Numbered from the stretch's first letter, positions 38,764 to 47,240 are shown. The stretch is 64,000 nt of DNA from Psychrosphaera saromensis (GCF_002954545.1 NZ_MSCH01000003.1:3387991-3451990), one strand, 5' to 3'. The notes: generated from the sequence alone by a model not told the origin. Program-made: numbers and translations.

Positions 38764-39942
38764 CTAAATGGCTTCTAACGCTAGCTCTAACATAGTGCGA
38801 ATTTGTTTTACTATTTTCTGTTCGATCTCAGGTTCAAATTGTTGAATTCTAGGTGTATGAATATGACCCGTTGGAATAGTAGAGTGAAGTTGGTCTCTTA
38901 ACCTTATACTGCGATACGATATTTCATTGGATAAATAACCGCCCCCAGAACCACTCACTGCTATATGGCCATTAAGCTGAGACAAAGTGTGAGGCTCAAT
39001 GTCTTTTGGTTTCTGTGAGCCAACTATACTGGTGACTTTATGATTATCAATCACTTTATAAGGCCCTTTAGCCAGTTGCATTTGCTTTATAGGCAAACTA
39101 AAAAGCACAAACTCGTCACCCGGTAAGGGAGCATTGTGGAGTTTAGAAATAATAGGCGTTTGTTTAGTACCACCTGAGAGAACATTCACATTATCTGGCG
39201 CAGTCACACTTCTACGCTTTCCAGGAAAACGCTCTAAATCAAACTCTGTACGCCCCATGCTAACCGTGACAACCATATCAACATTATTTAATGCGTAGTA
39301 AGGCGCAAGTAGCGATTCAATCATACCATCATCAAAATCTTTATAACGAACCGGGATCATAACCGTATTTATTTCAGCTGTAATTCCGTTATAGGTAATA
39401 ACCTGCCCATCAAGCTTTAACGCCGCGATACCAGATGGGTTACTTTGATTAATATTTCTATCTAATAAAAAAGGGTCAAATCCAGTTAACAATATTTTCT
39501 TATCTGTTTTTTGCGTATATTCGAGATCCATCTTCCCTCTAGAGCCTTCCTCAAGCATGGTTAACAAAGCTTGTGTTTGTAGCTCTGAAAGTGCGAATGC
39601 TGGTTTAACTGAACGAATCGTTTTACTCGCCAAAAGCCTAGCCCAATATAAAGGACGATCATCAAGTAACGCAGAAGATTGCAGTTTATTCTTAGCGTCT
39701 AACCACAACTTTTGAGAGTGCAATATTGTGATGTTTTTTGCTTCTTGGTAACTGCCAGCGCCTTGCCATGCTTGTTTAAACGCATCAATATTACTGGTAA
39801 AAGCATTAAGCACTTCTGGCATTTTTACCGCAGCACTTTCAATACGTAATTCTTCAACGGTTAATTCACTTGCATAAGCAAGATTACTAAACATTAACCC
39901 CGTTATGGTTATTAATAATTTTTTATTTAACTTATTAAACAT
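38764..39942 (-). CDS. Secreted pyroglutamyl-peptidase I-like (C15) protein, Ser in place of catalytic Cys
   Basis: 392 aa from ATG 39942 with AGAGG about 10 nt upstream. A signal peptide (KLLITITGLMFSNLAYA) and a ~120-residue helical extension precede a C15 domain from residue 149 (KILLTGFDPFLLDRNINQSNPSG). The catalytic Glu matches Glu237 (FDLERFPGKRRS...PDN) and the His matches His362 (TGHIHTP). At the nucleophile, family members read AGxxxCN; here it is GGGYLSNEISYRS, i.e. Ser338. Either a serine-variant enzyme or a non-catalytic binding protein. Cytosolic C15 enzymes are about 215 aa without a signal, so this is a secreted relative. Confidence 0.8.
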   Translation of the reverse strand: MFNKLNKKLLITITGLMFSNLAYASELTVEELRIESAAVKMPEVLNAFTSNIDAFKQAWQGAGSYQEAKNITILHSQKLWLDAKNKLQSSALLDDRPLYWARLLASKTIRSVKPAFALSELQTQALLTMLEEGSRGKMDLEYTQKTDKKILLTGFDPFLLDRNINQSNPSGIAALKLDGQVITYNGITAEINTVMIPVRYKDFDDGMIESLLAPYYALNNVDMVVTVSMGRTEFDLERFPGKRRSVTAPDNVNVLSGGTKQTPIISKLHNAPLPGDEFVLFSLPIKQMQLAKGPYKVIDNHKVTSIVGSQKPKDIEPHTLSQLNGHIAVSGSGGGYLSNEISYRSIRLRDQLHSTIPTGHIHTPRIQQFEPEIEQKIVKQIRTMLELALEAI

Positions 39943-40040
39943 ATGAGCCAAGCCTCTAAAAAGTGATCCGATTATTTACTAAGTGATAATTTACTAGGTG
40001 CAGTTAATTATATGTAACTACTGAGTAGCACTATAAAACA

Positions 40041-40065
40041 AAAAAACGCCTTACGGCGTTTTTTT
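40041..40065. terminator. Bidirectional rho-independent terminator
   Basis: AAAAAACGCC - TTAC - GGCGTTTTTTT, near-perfect, flanked by A- and T-runs on both strands. Between the C15-like gene and the parE remnant. Confidence 0.92.
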
Positions 40066-40121
40066 ATAATCAATTCAATTTGGTAGATAAATCTTAAAGG
40101 GCGTGAATTGTTATTCAGGGG

Positions 40122-40411
40122 TTACTTAAATGCGTTGAGTATATTTTGATTCTTTAATATCCGCATAATATCAATACCACTTTCACTGACACGATAATAA
40201 ATAGCATGACGGCCATAAACACTGCGTCTATACCCTCCCTTATGTCATTAACAGATTGATACTGTAATGGAGCTTCAGCCAACTGCAAAAAACGTATTGT
40301 CATACCATCAATGTAATTTGAAGCCACTGATAATCCAAAATTATCGATTCCAAACTCAAATATTTGGCTGATATCTTCTGCAGCTAATTCACTAAGCTTA
40401 TAATTCGACAT
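40122..40411 (-). pseudogene. parE: ParE/RelE-family toxin, frameshifted
   Basis: ATG 40411 gives MSNYKLSELAAEDISQIFEFGIDNFG...LQYQSVNDIREG, a ParE-type start. The frame then leaves the family, but the -1 frame resumes with YRRSVYGRHAIYYRV...IMRIL...NAFK and stops at 40122-40124. REGYRRSVYG is the usual ParE joint. One G missing from a GGGAGGG tract explains it. The intact product would be about 96 aa. It could be a true inactivation, an assembly error or, less likely, programmed slippage. The start overlaps the parD stop by 14 nt. Confidence 0.8.
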
Positions 40412-40655
40412 CTGCTTGTTTACGCTTAATGACATCTTGCATTATTTCTTCTGGTGTTTTATCCGTAAAACCGCGACCTTCTGCTTTTATTAACTCATTA
40501 CGAATACTTTCTATTTGTGTATTACGCATTTGCTCTTTACGTATAAGGTCTCGCAGAACCTCGCTATCACTTGCGTAATTACCCGTCGCCATTTGAGCTT
40601 GTATCCACTGTTCTTGTTGGTCGGTAACTGTAATACTTTTTTTGATCATAGCCAT
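40398..40655 (-). CDS. parD: ParD-family antitoxin
   Basis: 85 aa, ribbon-helix-helix N-terminus (MIKKSITVTDQQEQWIQAQMATGNYASDSEVLRDLIR) then a helical toxin-binding tail. Paired with the overlapping parE, in the normal antitoxin-first order. Likely autoregulates the operon. Since the toxin frame is broken, the antitoxin may now be free-standing. Confidence 0.88.
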   Translation of the reverse strand: MAMIKKSITVTDQQEQWIQAQMATGNYASDSEVLRDLIRKEQMRNTQIESIRNELIKAEGRGFTDKTPEEIMQDVIKRKQADVEL

Positions 40656-40790
40656 AATCAGACACTCTCATTTAACTTAGTACTAATGAGCTTAAGAGTA
40701 AGCCCTCGTCATACTTTATGCTACCACAGTAAGCTAAAATTTAAATCTGATTAATAGTAAAGTGTGTTCATATAACGGTTGAACCTAGGG

Positions 40791-41163
40791 CTACACCAAG
40801 ATCCCGTTTAAGATAAGTGCAGGCATAAAAAATATACCAGCATAAATAAACGAGCCTGTGACTAATACCGCCACAACACTGAACACAGTTTGCAGAGCAA
40901 ATACTTTGGGTTGATACAGCGCACTAGACTTAAACGCCGCACGAGCAATAGCCACCTCGGTTTTTAATTGTTCAAACACCATTTGGACTTTGGTAAGAAT
41001 AGGCTTGAAATACAACGCCAAGAAAGTAAAGACCAACTCCACACCACCTGCATCAGCAAGGAATACAAGCTCAGGCAGCTACTTGTTCAATAAAGACGGG
41101 CACAACCAAAGATATTACAACAACAAACAACACCTTCTGAAAGGTACTTAACTTTTCCCACAT
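40791..41163 (-). pseudogene. Small membrane protein gene interrupted by a frameshift
   Basis: ATG 41163 has AAGGA 8 nt upstream and opens a 30-codon frame (MWEKLSTFQKVLFVVVISLV...EQVAA) ending at TGA 41071-41073. One base later, the next frame reads ELVFLADAGGVELVFTFLALYFKPILTKVQ and on to a two-helix membrane domain ending at 40791. Removing the T at 41073 would join them into a protein of about 124 aa. The downstream frame alone has no good ribosome site (first start GTG 41042). Family not recognised. Confidence 0.6.
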
Positions 41164-41197
41164 ATCTAATTTCCTTGTGTTTAAACTTAACGTCTAT

Positions 41198-41431
41198 TTA
41201 TTTACTTTGGTGATTGGCATTAATATCAACCAATACATTTTTAATAAAATGACTACATGCTACAACTGTAGAAATAGGTGCAATATAAAGCGCTAAATTA
41301 CTTAGTTGAGCATCACCAGAGAAATATACAATTAACTGAATAAATACAATCGGTACCATTGCCATAAAAATAGCAAACCCCAGGTGTTTTTTAACAACAC
41401 TCTTTATTTCAGCTTCTGTTATAACATTCAT
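41198..41431 (-). CDS. Hypothetical small membrane protein
   Basis: 77 aa: short acidic N-terminus (MNVITEAEIKSVVKKHLG) then two transmembrane helices (FAIFMAMVPIVFIQLIVYF and ALYIAPISTVVACSHFI). Same strand and 34 nt upstream of the frameshifted membrane gene, so probably one operon. No family recognised. Confidence 0.6.
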   Translation of the reverse strand: MNVITEAEIKSVVKKHLGFAIFMAMVPIVFIQLIVYFSGDAQLSNLALYIAPISTVVACSHFIKNVLVDINANHQSK

Positions 41432-41488
41432 TTAAAAACCCATGATAAAATTGAAAGAAACAACATTACCAGTCACTTTTTTAGGTAA

Positions 41489-41956
41489 CTATTTCACCCG
41501 ACTGTAAGTATAATGATTTCCGGATACTAAGCTTTCATAAACTAACTCATCCGGTTTGAAACTTATTATTTTATATGAATCGTAGTTGTATACATCTGTA
41601 GGATCTGATGGAACTAGTTCATCATTTTCAATCCAGCCTTTAAACATTGTAAAATAAATGCCACCAGATACGCCCCAGAAACCAAATTCTTTGCTTTCTA
41701 TTTTAAGCTTCGAAGATGAGTCCAATACTTTAAACTCGTTAACATAACGTCCATCACGCATCATGTTTTTTATGGTTATATTTGTACCGCCATTCTTATT
41801 TGGTTGTTCTGAACGCCATTTACCAACAAAGCCATCTCTGAGTACTTGTTGTTCTGCTGTCATTAGAGGTTTATATTCTGTAACTACATTCTTATCGGTA
41901 GAAGCACATCCAGATAAAATAACGAGACATATTCCTATAGTAATTTTCAAATTCAT
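41489..41956 (-). CDS. Hypothetical lipoprotein, lipocalin-like
   Basis: 155 aa from ATG 41956 with AGGAA upstream. Lipobox LSGC near residue 17. The mature part (VGKWRSEQPNKNGGTNITIKNMMRDGRYVNEFKVLD...KIISFKPDELVYESLVSGNHYTYSRVK) has the GxW and repeated strands of small lipocalin-like outer-membrane lipoproteins. Function unknown. Precedes the two small membrane-protein genes on the same strand. Confidence 0.65.
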   Translation of the reverse strand: MNLKITIGICLVILSGCASTDKNVVTEYKPLMTAEQQVLRDGFVGKWRSEQPNKNGGTNITIKNMMRDGRYVNEFKVLDSSSKLKIESKEFGFWGVSGGIYFTMFKGWIENDELVPSDPTDVYNYDSYKIISFKPDELVYESLVSGNHYTYSRVK

Positions 41957-42084
41957 AAACAAACTTTCCTAGTTTTATAGACATAATGACTCCCCACGAA
42001 AGAGCAGCTCTCTATGTAATCGTGAGGAAGCTAAAAGCCAGACCCATAATAGTTAATGTTAAATAAACAAAATCTGAGGTTAGT

Positions 42085-42186
42085 ATGAATAAACATAACA
42101 TACTTTTTATTGGCTTGGACACTCTCTAAAATCTTGTTGAAGCGGCTTACATTTAAGATCAACCTGGAGCGAAACCACTCCCTTTG
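42085..42186 (+). pseudogene. IS110-family transposase N-terminal remnant
   Basis: ATG 42085 reads MNKHNILFIGLDT, the typical start of an IS110-type DEDD transposase. The same frame then shows in-frame stops and decayed similarity (NLVEAAYI, stop, DQPGAKPLPL) before losing resemblance. Only about 100 bp survive. It lies in the 350-nt gap 41957-42306; the rest of that gap shows nothing I can name. Confidence 0.55.
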
Positions 42187-42306
42187 TCTGAATGTAAAAA
42201 TCCAAATCAAGTGTTCTGACCCTATAAATTAGTGAAATTGAAGTGGGTGACCTTGTTATAACCTGTGACCACAATACACTGTCGGAGTTTTGGCGCTTGT
42301 ATGTGT

Positions 42307-42900
42307 TTATATTGCAAGTAACTCTGGACTGTTTAACAACTCATGAGCCATTTGCCTTAATGCCACAAGGTGAGCATCTTGAATGTCAGTTTTGGATTCT
42401 TTACCATTAACCTTATAAACCAACGTACCTACTGCGCCCTCTTTGGCTAACCCAGCGTAATCAGGGCTTAGCTTATTGTCGACATGCGCTCCGCCATCTT
42501 TGTTTGCTGCGGCTAGAACAATACTTTTACGAGTTAGTTTGGTTTTAGGATTAAGTACAAATACAACTTGATCCCACCATTTAGAAACTGGCACATATCT
42601 TTTTTCAGGTCCCTCGTCTAACGATGGATAGTAGGAGCTACTTCCATCTGAACTTATTGTCCTTTGCCCCATGCCATGAAACATGACTGCCTGAGGAGAC
42701 ATATCGATACATGTTGTAAGTAAATTGATTGTTGTTGCATTTAAATGTTTCAGCAACGAGGTGGATGCTTTCGTATTGTGGAGCAATACCCTAAGTACAG
42801 TTGCAATCCTAATAGCTTCGTCGTGGTGGCCTGCATCGTAGCTATCGCAGGACCTCTGAAGGAATCCGATTTGTTTTTTTAAGTGAACGTTAAAATTCAT
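42307..42900 (-). CDS. Hypothetical protein downstream of DUF3800 gene
   Basis: 197 aa from ATG 42900 with GGAGAG upstream (MNFNVHLKKQIGFLQRSCDSYDAGHHDEAIRIATVLRVLLHNT). Soluble, two-part: N-terminal helical region (1-70) and a mixed C-terminal part with SIVLAAANKDGGAHVDNKL and ALRQMAHELLNSPEL. I have seen this pattern as an uncharacterised family but know no function. Co-directional with the DUF3800 gene 107 nt upstream. Confidence 0.7.
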   Translation of the reverse strand: MNFNVHLKKQIGFLQRSCDSYDAGHHDEAIRIATVLRVLLHNTKASTSLLKHLNATTINLLTTCIDMSPQAVMFHGMGQRTISSDGSSSYYPSLDEGPEKRYVPVSKWWDQVVFVLNPKTKLTRKSIVLAAANKDGGAHVDNKLSPDYAGLAKEGAVGTLVYKVNGKESKTDIQDAHLVALRQMAHELLNSPELLAI

Positions 42901-43007
42901 GACTCTCCGGTGTTTTAGACATAACGCCGTGCTCATTTTCAGGCAAAAATGGCGTGATTTTTGGAACAAAAGTCGTGACTCTTTTGACTGTCAAATGCAG
43001 CAGCTTG

Positions 43008-44015
43008 TTAACTCTTATACATTAACTTCCTACATTGATGAATCATACGCGATACATTTTTAGCTGTAAGTTTATCTAGCGCTGACTCATCACCAAAGGA
43101 TATCAAATTAATTGGTGATTTATTCCCTTTTTGCTGAACCATAAGCGATCCTAATAGGTCAGATGCTTTCTGATTATTTTCAAATCCTCCTTTCAAACAA
43201 CGCCTAACCCCAGATACCAAGAGATCAACCACTTGCACTCCTTCATAAGCCTTTGAATCGACAAATTGAATGTCGTCACGAACTATCTTTTTAATATCAT
43301 AGCCTTCAGCATTTTCTAATTCCGGAAACTCATCTATCAAGTACTGAGGGAGATCCCCTTTTTCGTACATAAATTTGTTCATAGGCCTGTAATCACACCA
43401 ATCCAGCCTTGCCATTGGCTTATCAATTGACCATGTTTGCAATAAATCTAGCCCTAACTTCTGCAACAAGTCTTCGAAGTCATTATTCTTTTCGTCGACT
43501 CGCCACCTGAAAAATTTTAGTGAGTTTGGGTATCGTTGTATAAAAAATGGGATTCCACGCTCAATTATTGAATGTAACAAGTCTATTTGGCAGCACAGCT
43601 GCATATACAAGACATTTGATAAGTTAGTTATCTGATCTACTTGATAGGTAACGGCATCCTTACCGCCTTGAAACTTCATTCTTGGGTAATTAGCCATAAT
43701 AGTTTTGGCTTGAGTTAGCTTATGAGTCTCTACTTCCTCTTGCGAGTTGAGACTTGCGTCCGTCGCTGTAGCGAATAATATTGAATTGAAGCAAGCGAGG
43801 TTTTCTAAGAACTGAAAGTAATCGGCCTCCTTAAGCTTTCCGAGTTTCACTTCTTCTGTGAATTTATAACCTGATTGAACTTTTAGATTATTAAGGCAAT
43901 CAGCTATTTTTCTTTTCTCTGCCTCTGGAACAACATAGGCAGCCACTACATTCCATGAGCCGTAAGATGCACCTTTTGACGTAAATGATCCTGACTCATC
44001 TATGAATATATACAC
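43008..44015 (-). CDS. DUF3800 domain protein
   Basis: 335 aa from GTG 44015 with AGGA about 7 nt upstream. Starts YIFIDESGSF, the acidic DES motif of the DUF3800 RNase H-like fold, with further acidic residues in DWCDYRPMN, DDIQFVDSKAYEGVQVVDLLVSG. Family members are predicted nucleases often found in mobile or defence-type regions; this one has no proven role. Upstream of the 42307-42900 gene; both lie in the accessory block ending at tRNA-Trp. Confidence 0.82.
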   Translation of the reverse strand: MYIFIDESGSFTSKGASYGSWNVVAAYVVPEAEKRKIADCLNNLKVQSGYKFTEEVKLGKLKEADYFQFLENLACFNSILFATATDASLNSQEEVETHKLTQAKTIMANYPRMKFQGGKDAVTYQVDQITNLSNVLYMQLCCQIDLLHSIIERGIPFFIQRYPNSLKFFRWRVDEKNNDFEDLLQKLGLDLLQTWSIDKPMARLDWCDYRPMNKFMYEKGDLPQYLIDEFPELENAEGYDIKKIVRDDIQFVDSKAYEGVQVVDLLVSGVRRCLKGGFENNQKASDLLGSLMVQQKGNKSPINLISFGDESALDKLTAKNVSRMIHQCRKLMYKS

Positions 44016-44180
44016 CCGACTTCCTATTTGACCTGAGAGTTAACATGTTTATAGCGAGCGAATTGCGCGTTTTTCTACCGAGTCATAGCTCACTTTTCTG
44101 ATTAACTTATTTTTAGCAAAGTTGTTAACCGATTGCCAGTAAAGTAATTTAAATAAACAGTTTAATAAGTACTATGACAT

Positions 44181-44202
44181 AAACGCCCCAACGGGGCGTT
44201 TT
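44181..44202. terminator. Hairpin terminator candidate upstream of DUF3800 gene
   Basis: AAACGCCCC - AAC - GGGGCGTTTT, 8-9 bp GC-rich stem with T4 on plus and T3 on minus. May end tRNA-Trp transcription on minus. Lies in the 655-nt gene-free stretch 44016-44670. Confidence 0.6.
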
Positions 44203-44240
44203 CCTGACTATGGGAGAAACTTGCATATAAATCTCTAGTC

Positions 44241-44292
44241 TTTTGCTTTTGCTTTTGCTTTTGCTTTTGCTTTTGCTTTTGCTTTTGCTTTT
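44241..44292. repeat. Hexamer tandem repeat (TTTTGC)8
   Basis: Eight perfect TTTTGC units plus TTTT. In one minus frame it would encode a Lys-Ser repeat inside a 61-codon ORF, but that ORF has no other gene-like property. Part of the 44016-44670 gap. Confidence 0.95.
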
Positions 44293-44358
44293 AAGTCTCC
44301 ATCCAATATTCCTGAAATAAAATAAGTTTTCCAAAATATGAGACAGGACGTCGAATAA

Positions 44359-44395
44359 GGGATGGTGTTCAGGGACGAATGTACATCCCGTTTTT
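44359..44395 (+). terminator. Hairpin GGGATG...CATCCC with T-run
   Basis: 6-bp stem with a 19-nt loop containing GGGACGAATGTA, then GTTTTT. Resembles short intergenic elements common in Alteromonadales, but only one copy is in this window. No gene on plus lies upstream to terminate. Confidence 0.4.
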
Positions 44396-44670
44396 GAAGA
44401 TAAAACTTACTTTTATAGAGGAGCAGAATATTGTTGGAAGCGGCTTTTTTCGGTTACATTTTTGAGCTGTTGCAAAAAGGTAACTCGCCGAGGGGCGAAA
44501 CCTTAAAGTACATATAAATACGATTATAAATTTAATACTTATAAAACGTATTATGAGCACAATGCAGCTTTTCTAGATAAAAATATTTTATAGAGAATTA
44601 TAAATTGAAGTTATTAAATTTTAGCTTTGAGAATGAAATTTAAGAAATATGATATATAGAAGAGATAACT

Positions 44671-44747
44671 TGGCAGGGGCGGAGAGACTCGAACTCCCAA
44701 CCATCGGTTTTGGAGACCGCTGTTCTACCAATTGGAACTACGCCCCT
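44671..44747 (-). tRNA. tRNA-Trp (CCA anticodon)
   Basis: 77 nt. Acceptor AGGGGCG / CGCCCCT, D-stem GTTC/GAAC, anticodon loop CTCCAAA, T-arm GGGAGTTCGAGTCTCTC, encoded discriminator G and CCA. Very close to E. coli tRNA-Trp, with one extra base in the D-loop and a G27-A43 mismatch at the top of the anticodon stem. The accessory block 40-44.6 kb lies on its 3' side. Confidence 0.96.
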
Positions 44748-44913
44748 GCATCGAAGTTGCGCCAATTATACTTAGCAACGCCACAAGGTAAAGCTCAATT
44801 TTAAATAATTTTGCATTTTGTGCATTGAACGCTGTTTTATTAGCCAAAAATACGCCCTAACGGAGTTTTGATGCGGTATACTGCCAACAAATACAGCCTT
44901 TAAAACCTATCTC

Positions 44914-45726
44914 ATGATCAAAACACCTGAATACAGTTGCCCCATTTGCCTTAATCCTTTGCATAAATCAGCCAATAGCTTGAGTTGTACACAAAATCAC
45001 ATGTTTGATTTTGCCAAAGAAGGTTATATAAATTTATTACCTGTGCAATTAAAAAACTCATTACAACCTGGTGATGATAAAAATATGGTGTTGGCGCGTC
45101 GTGAGTTCTTGTTATTAGGCCATTATGATTTTTTACGTCAGGCGTTAGTCAAAACCTTATTGTCATTACCGCATAACAATATTATTGATTTGGGTTGTGG
45201 TGAAGGTTACTACACGGACTTTATTCAGAGCCAAACACCTGAGACTAATGTATACGGTGTAGATATTTCTAAGTCAGCGGTTAAGTACGCAGCCAAACGT
45301 AATAAGCAAGTGCATTACTGCGTTGCCACTAACTCACATGTCCCTTTTGCCGATAACTTTTCAGATATTATTGTTAATGTATTTGCCCCTTTAATTGGTA
45401 AAGAATGCCAGCGTGTATTAAACGACAAAGGTCGTATTTTGTCTGTATCTCCGGGAGCTCAGCATTTAATAGAATTAAAACAATGCATTTACGACACGCC
45501 TGAATTACATGACGCGGCCAAACCACCTGAAGGTTTTGCACTGGCAGACAAACAAGATATAGAGCAACAGGTGATATTGAACAATCCAACTGATGTTGAA
45601 AACTTGTTAACTATGACACCGTTTGGTTGGAAAATATCTGAGCAGAATAAACAAAGTTTGTTATCACAACTGCCGTTCCAATTAACCTTAAGTTTTACCT
45701 TAAACCAATTTACACTGACTAAATAG
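44914..45726 (+). CDS. rlmA: 23S rRNA (guanine-745-N1)-methyltransferase RlmA
   Basis: 270 aa. N-terminal zinc finger (CPICLNPL...CTQNHMFDFAKEGYINLLPVQ), PGDDKNMVLARREFL, SAM motif IIDLGCGEGYYTDF, then INVFAPLIGKECQRVLNDKGRILSVSPG. Methylates G745 of 23S rRNA. Monocistronic by spacing. Confidence 0.95.
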   Translation: MIKTPEYSCPICLNPLHKSANSLSCTQNHMFDFAKEGYINLLPVQLKNSLQPGDDKNMVLARREFLLLGHYDFLRQALVKTLLSLPHNNIIDLGCGEGYYTDFIQSQTPETNVYGVDISKSAVKYAAKRNKQVHYCVATNSHVPFADNFSDIIVNVFAPLIGKECQRVLNDKGRILSVSPGAQHLIELKQCIYDTPELHDAAKPPEGFALADKQDIEQQVILNNPTDVENLLTMTPFGWKISEQNKQSLLSQLPFQLTLSFTLNQFTLTK

Positions 45727-45875
45727 TGTCCATTGTGAAAATACACAATGCACGATACACAATAAAGAGTAACTTGGTCTGTCAGTATTATTTGTGAACC
45801 AAATTAACAATTAGAACGTATATAAGCTAATACCTAAATTTTCTAGCTAAACTTACTAGCTAGGAACCTACAAAT

Positions 45876-46400
45876 ATGGATCAATACATGAACAAATTAA
45901 TCACTTCATTTATTACTATTACATTATTGTTATTAAGTAACTTAGCTGCTGCCGAGCTTTCCGTTGGCGATCAGGCACCAGACTTTAAACTGCAAGCCAG
46001 TGATGGTAAAACCTATCAACTATCTGACTTTAAAGGTCAAAAAGCGATTGTATTAGCCTGGTTCCCAAGAGCATTTACCAATGGTTGCACCATTGAATGT
46101 AAATCACTGGCTGACAATGGACATTTATTAAAAGACTTTAACGCTCAATACTTTATGGCAAGTACTGACGAGTTATCTAAAAATAAAGAATTTGCGCAAG
46201 AAACTAAAGCTGACTTTCCGTTATTAAGCGACCCTACCGCTGAAACGGCAGATGCTTATGGTGTTAGCTTTATGGGTTACGCTAAACGTCATACTTTTTA
46301 TATTGATAAGACTGGCAAAATAGTGATGATTGACCGTAACGTACGTCCGGCAACATCAGCAGAAGATATGGCGAAACACATGAGTCGATTAGACTTTTAG
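45876..46400 (+). CDS. Periplasmic PrxQ/BCP-type peroxiredoxin
   Basis: 174 aa with a signal peptide ([21 protein letters not shown]). AhpC/TSA fold ([46 protein letters not shown]): peroxidatic Cys71 and Cys75 of the CxxxC PrxQ pattern, preceded by PxxxT. Detoxifies peroxides outside the cytoplasm. Start ATG 45876 (AGGA upstream); ATG 45888 is possible. Confidence 0.88.
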   Translation: MDQYMNKLITSFITITLLLLSNLAAAELSVGDQAPDFKLQASDGKTYQLSDFKGQKAIVLAWFPRAFTNGCTIECKSLADNGHLLKDFNAQYFMASTDELSKNKEFAQETKADFPLLSDPTAETADAYGVSFMGYAKRHTFYIDKTGKIVMIDRNVRPATSAEDMAKHMSRLDF

Positions 46401-46420
46401 ACCTGACATCATTTATGATA

Positions 46421-46440
46421 AAGCGGCTTTAGGGCCGCTT
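46421..46440 (+). terminator. Terminator of peroxiredoxin gene
   Basis: AAGCGGC / GCCGCTT stem with a 6-nt loop, then ACTTTT. Confidence 0.7.
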
Positions 46441-46499
46441 ACTTTTAAGGCTGTATTGAGTTCAAGCCCTAAGCAATGGATTTGTATCACCAGGTGTAA

Positions 46500-47240
46500 A
46501 TGGATATGTTAGCCATAGATAAATATATAAAAGTCCCTAATAGCTATATTAAAGCAACAGCAATACTCATCATGGTGTTTTGCCTTAATGCTTGCGCGGG
46601 GAAAACTGTATATTTGTTTAATACCGGTTATTCGCAAGACGCTATCAATCAAGTGTCCGAACAACTGGTGTTGTTAGGTTATAAGGTTGAAGCGGTTGAT
46701 GCTGAAATTCCACCTGAGTTTACTGATACCGCAATTGCCACCCATCCTGTTTTCTCAGCGCCTAATGATCTTACACTCATTGAAGACATATTAAGCAAAG
46801 CGACATTCCCCTTGCCTAAGTATTATCAATTTGCCCAAGGAAACCACTTCTATGGTGTTGATAATATTGGACTGTATTTACGCAATGGTGAGCAAACAAA
46901 AATGCCTCCGGTAATGAGTGAGAAGTCTTGTAAAAAAGATGGTAAAGAGATTGATGCTACTTTTGAGTTTTTTAAAACAGGTGATGTGAGAATTGAACTT
47001 GAGATTTATATAAATCGTGAGTTTGTACAAGGTACTAATCAAGTATTTAGTGGCAAATACAAATTAATAAAGGACAGTATTCAATTTGAGTTCCCCAAAT
47101 TTAATACCGATTATTTATCAATTAGAGAAGTGACAGTGCAAACTCATTTTGGCGAACGACAAGCTGATCATCTTGTTTTCCATTCCAAACAAAATAATAC
47201 GTTAATTGAAAACTGTTTGTTTGAAGCTATTTACGACTAA
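46500..47240 (+). CDS. Hypothetical lipoprotein
   Basis: 246 aa; hydrophobic segment IKATAILIMVFCLNAC with a lipobox-like LNAC at Cys32, preceded by an unusually long N-region. The mature part contains GYSQDAINQVSEQLVLLGYKVEAVDAEIPPEF (LytR-C/SPOR-like helix-strand) and a beta-rich C-terminal half (FEFFKTGDVRIELEIYINREFVQGTNQVFSGKYKLIKDSIQFEFP). Not recognised. Convergent with the GNAT gene. Confidence 0.6.
   Translation: MDMLAIDKYIKVPNSYIKATAILIMVFCLNACAGKTVYLFNTGYSQDAINQVSEQLVLLGYKVEAVDAEIPPEFTDTAIATHPVFSAPNDLTLIEDILSKATFPLPKYYQFAQGNHFYGVDNIGLYLRNGEQTKMPPVMSEKSCKKDGKEIDATFEFFKTGDVRIELEIYINREFVQGTNQVFSGKYKLIKDSIQFEFPKFNTDYLSIREVTVQTHFGERQADHLVFHSKQNNTLIENCLFEAIYD

Noticed and set aside
40122-40411. 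Programmed -1 frameshift in parE
   Set aside because: No classic X-XXY-YYZ slippery site or downstream structure seen; deletion or sequence error is simpler.
44149-44334. 61-codon minus ORF with a Lys-Ser repeat
   Set aside because: Created by (TTTTGC)8; no ribosome site or conserved flanks.
44369-44560. 63-codon minus ORF between the repeat and tRNA-Trp
   Set aside because: No start signal or recognisable sequence, in a gene-free AT-rich stretch.
40122-44747. Complete integrative element at tRNA-Trp
   Set aside because: No integrase, no excision gene and no direct repeat of the tRNA end found inside the window.
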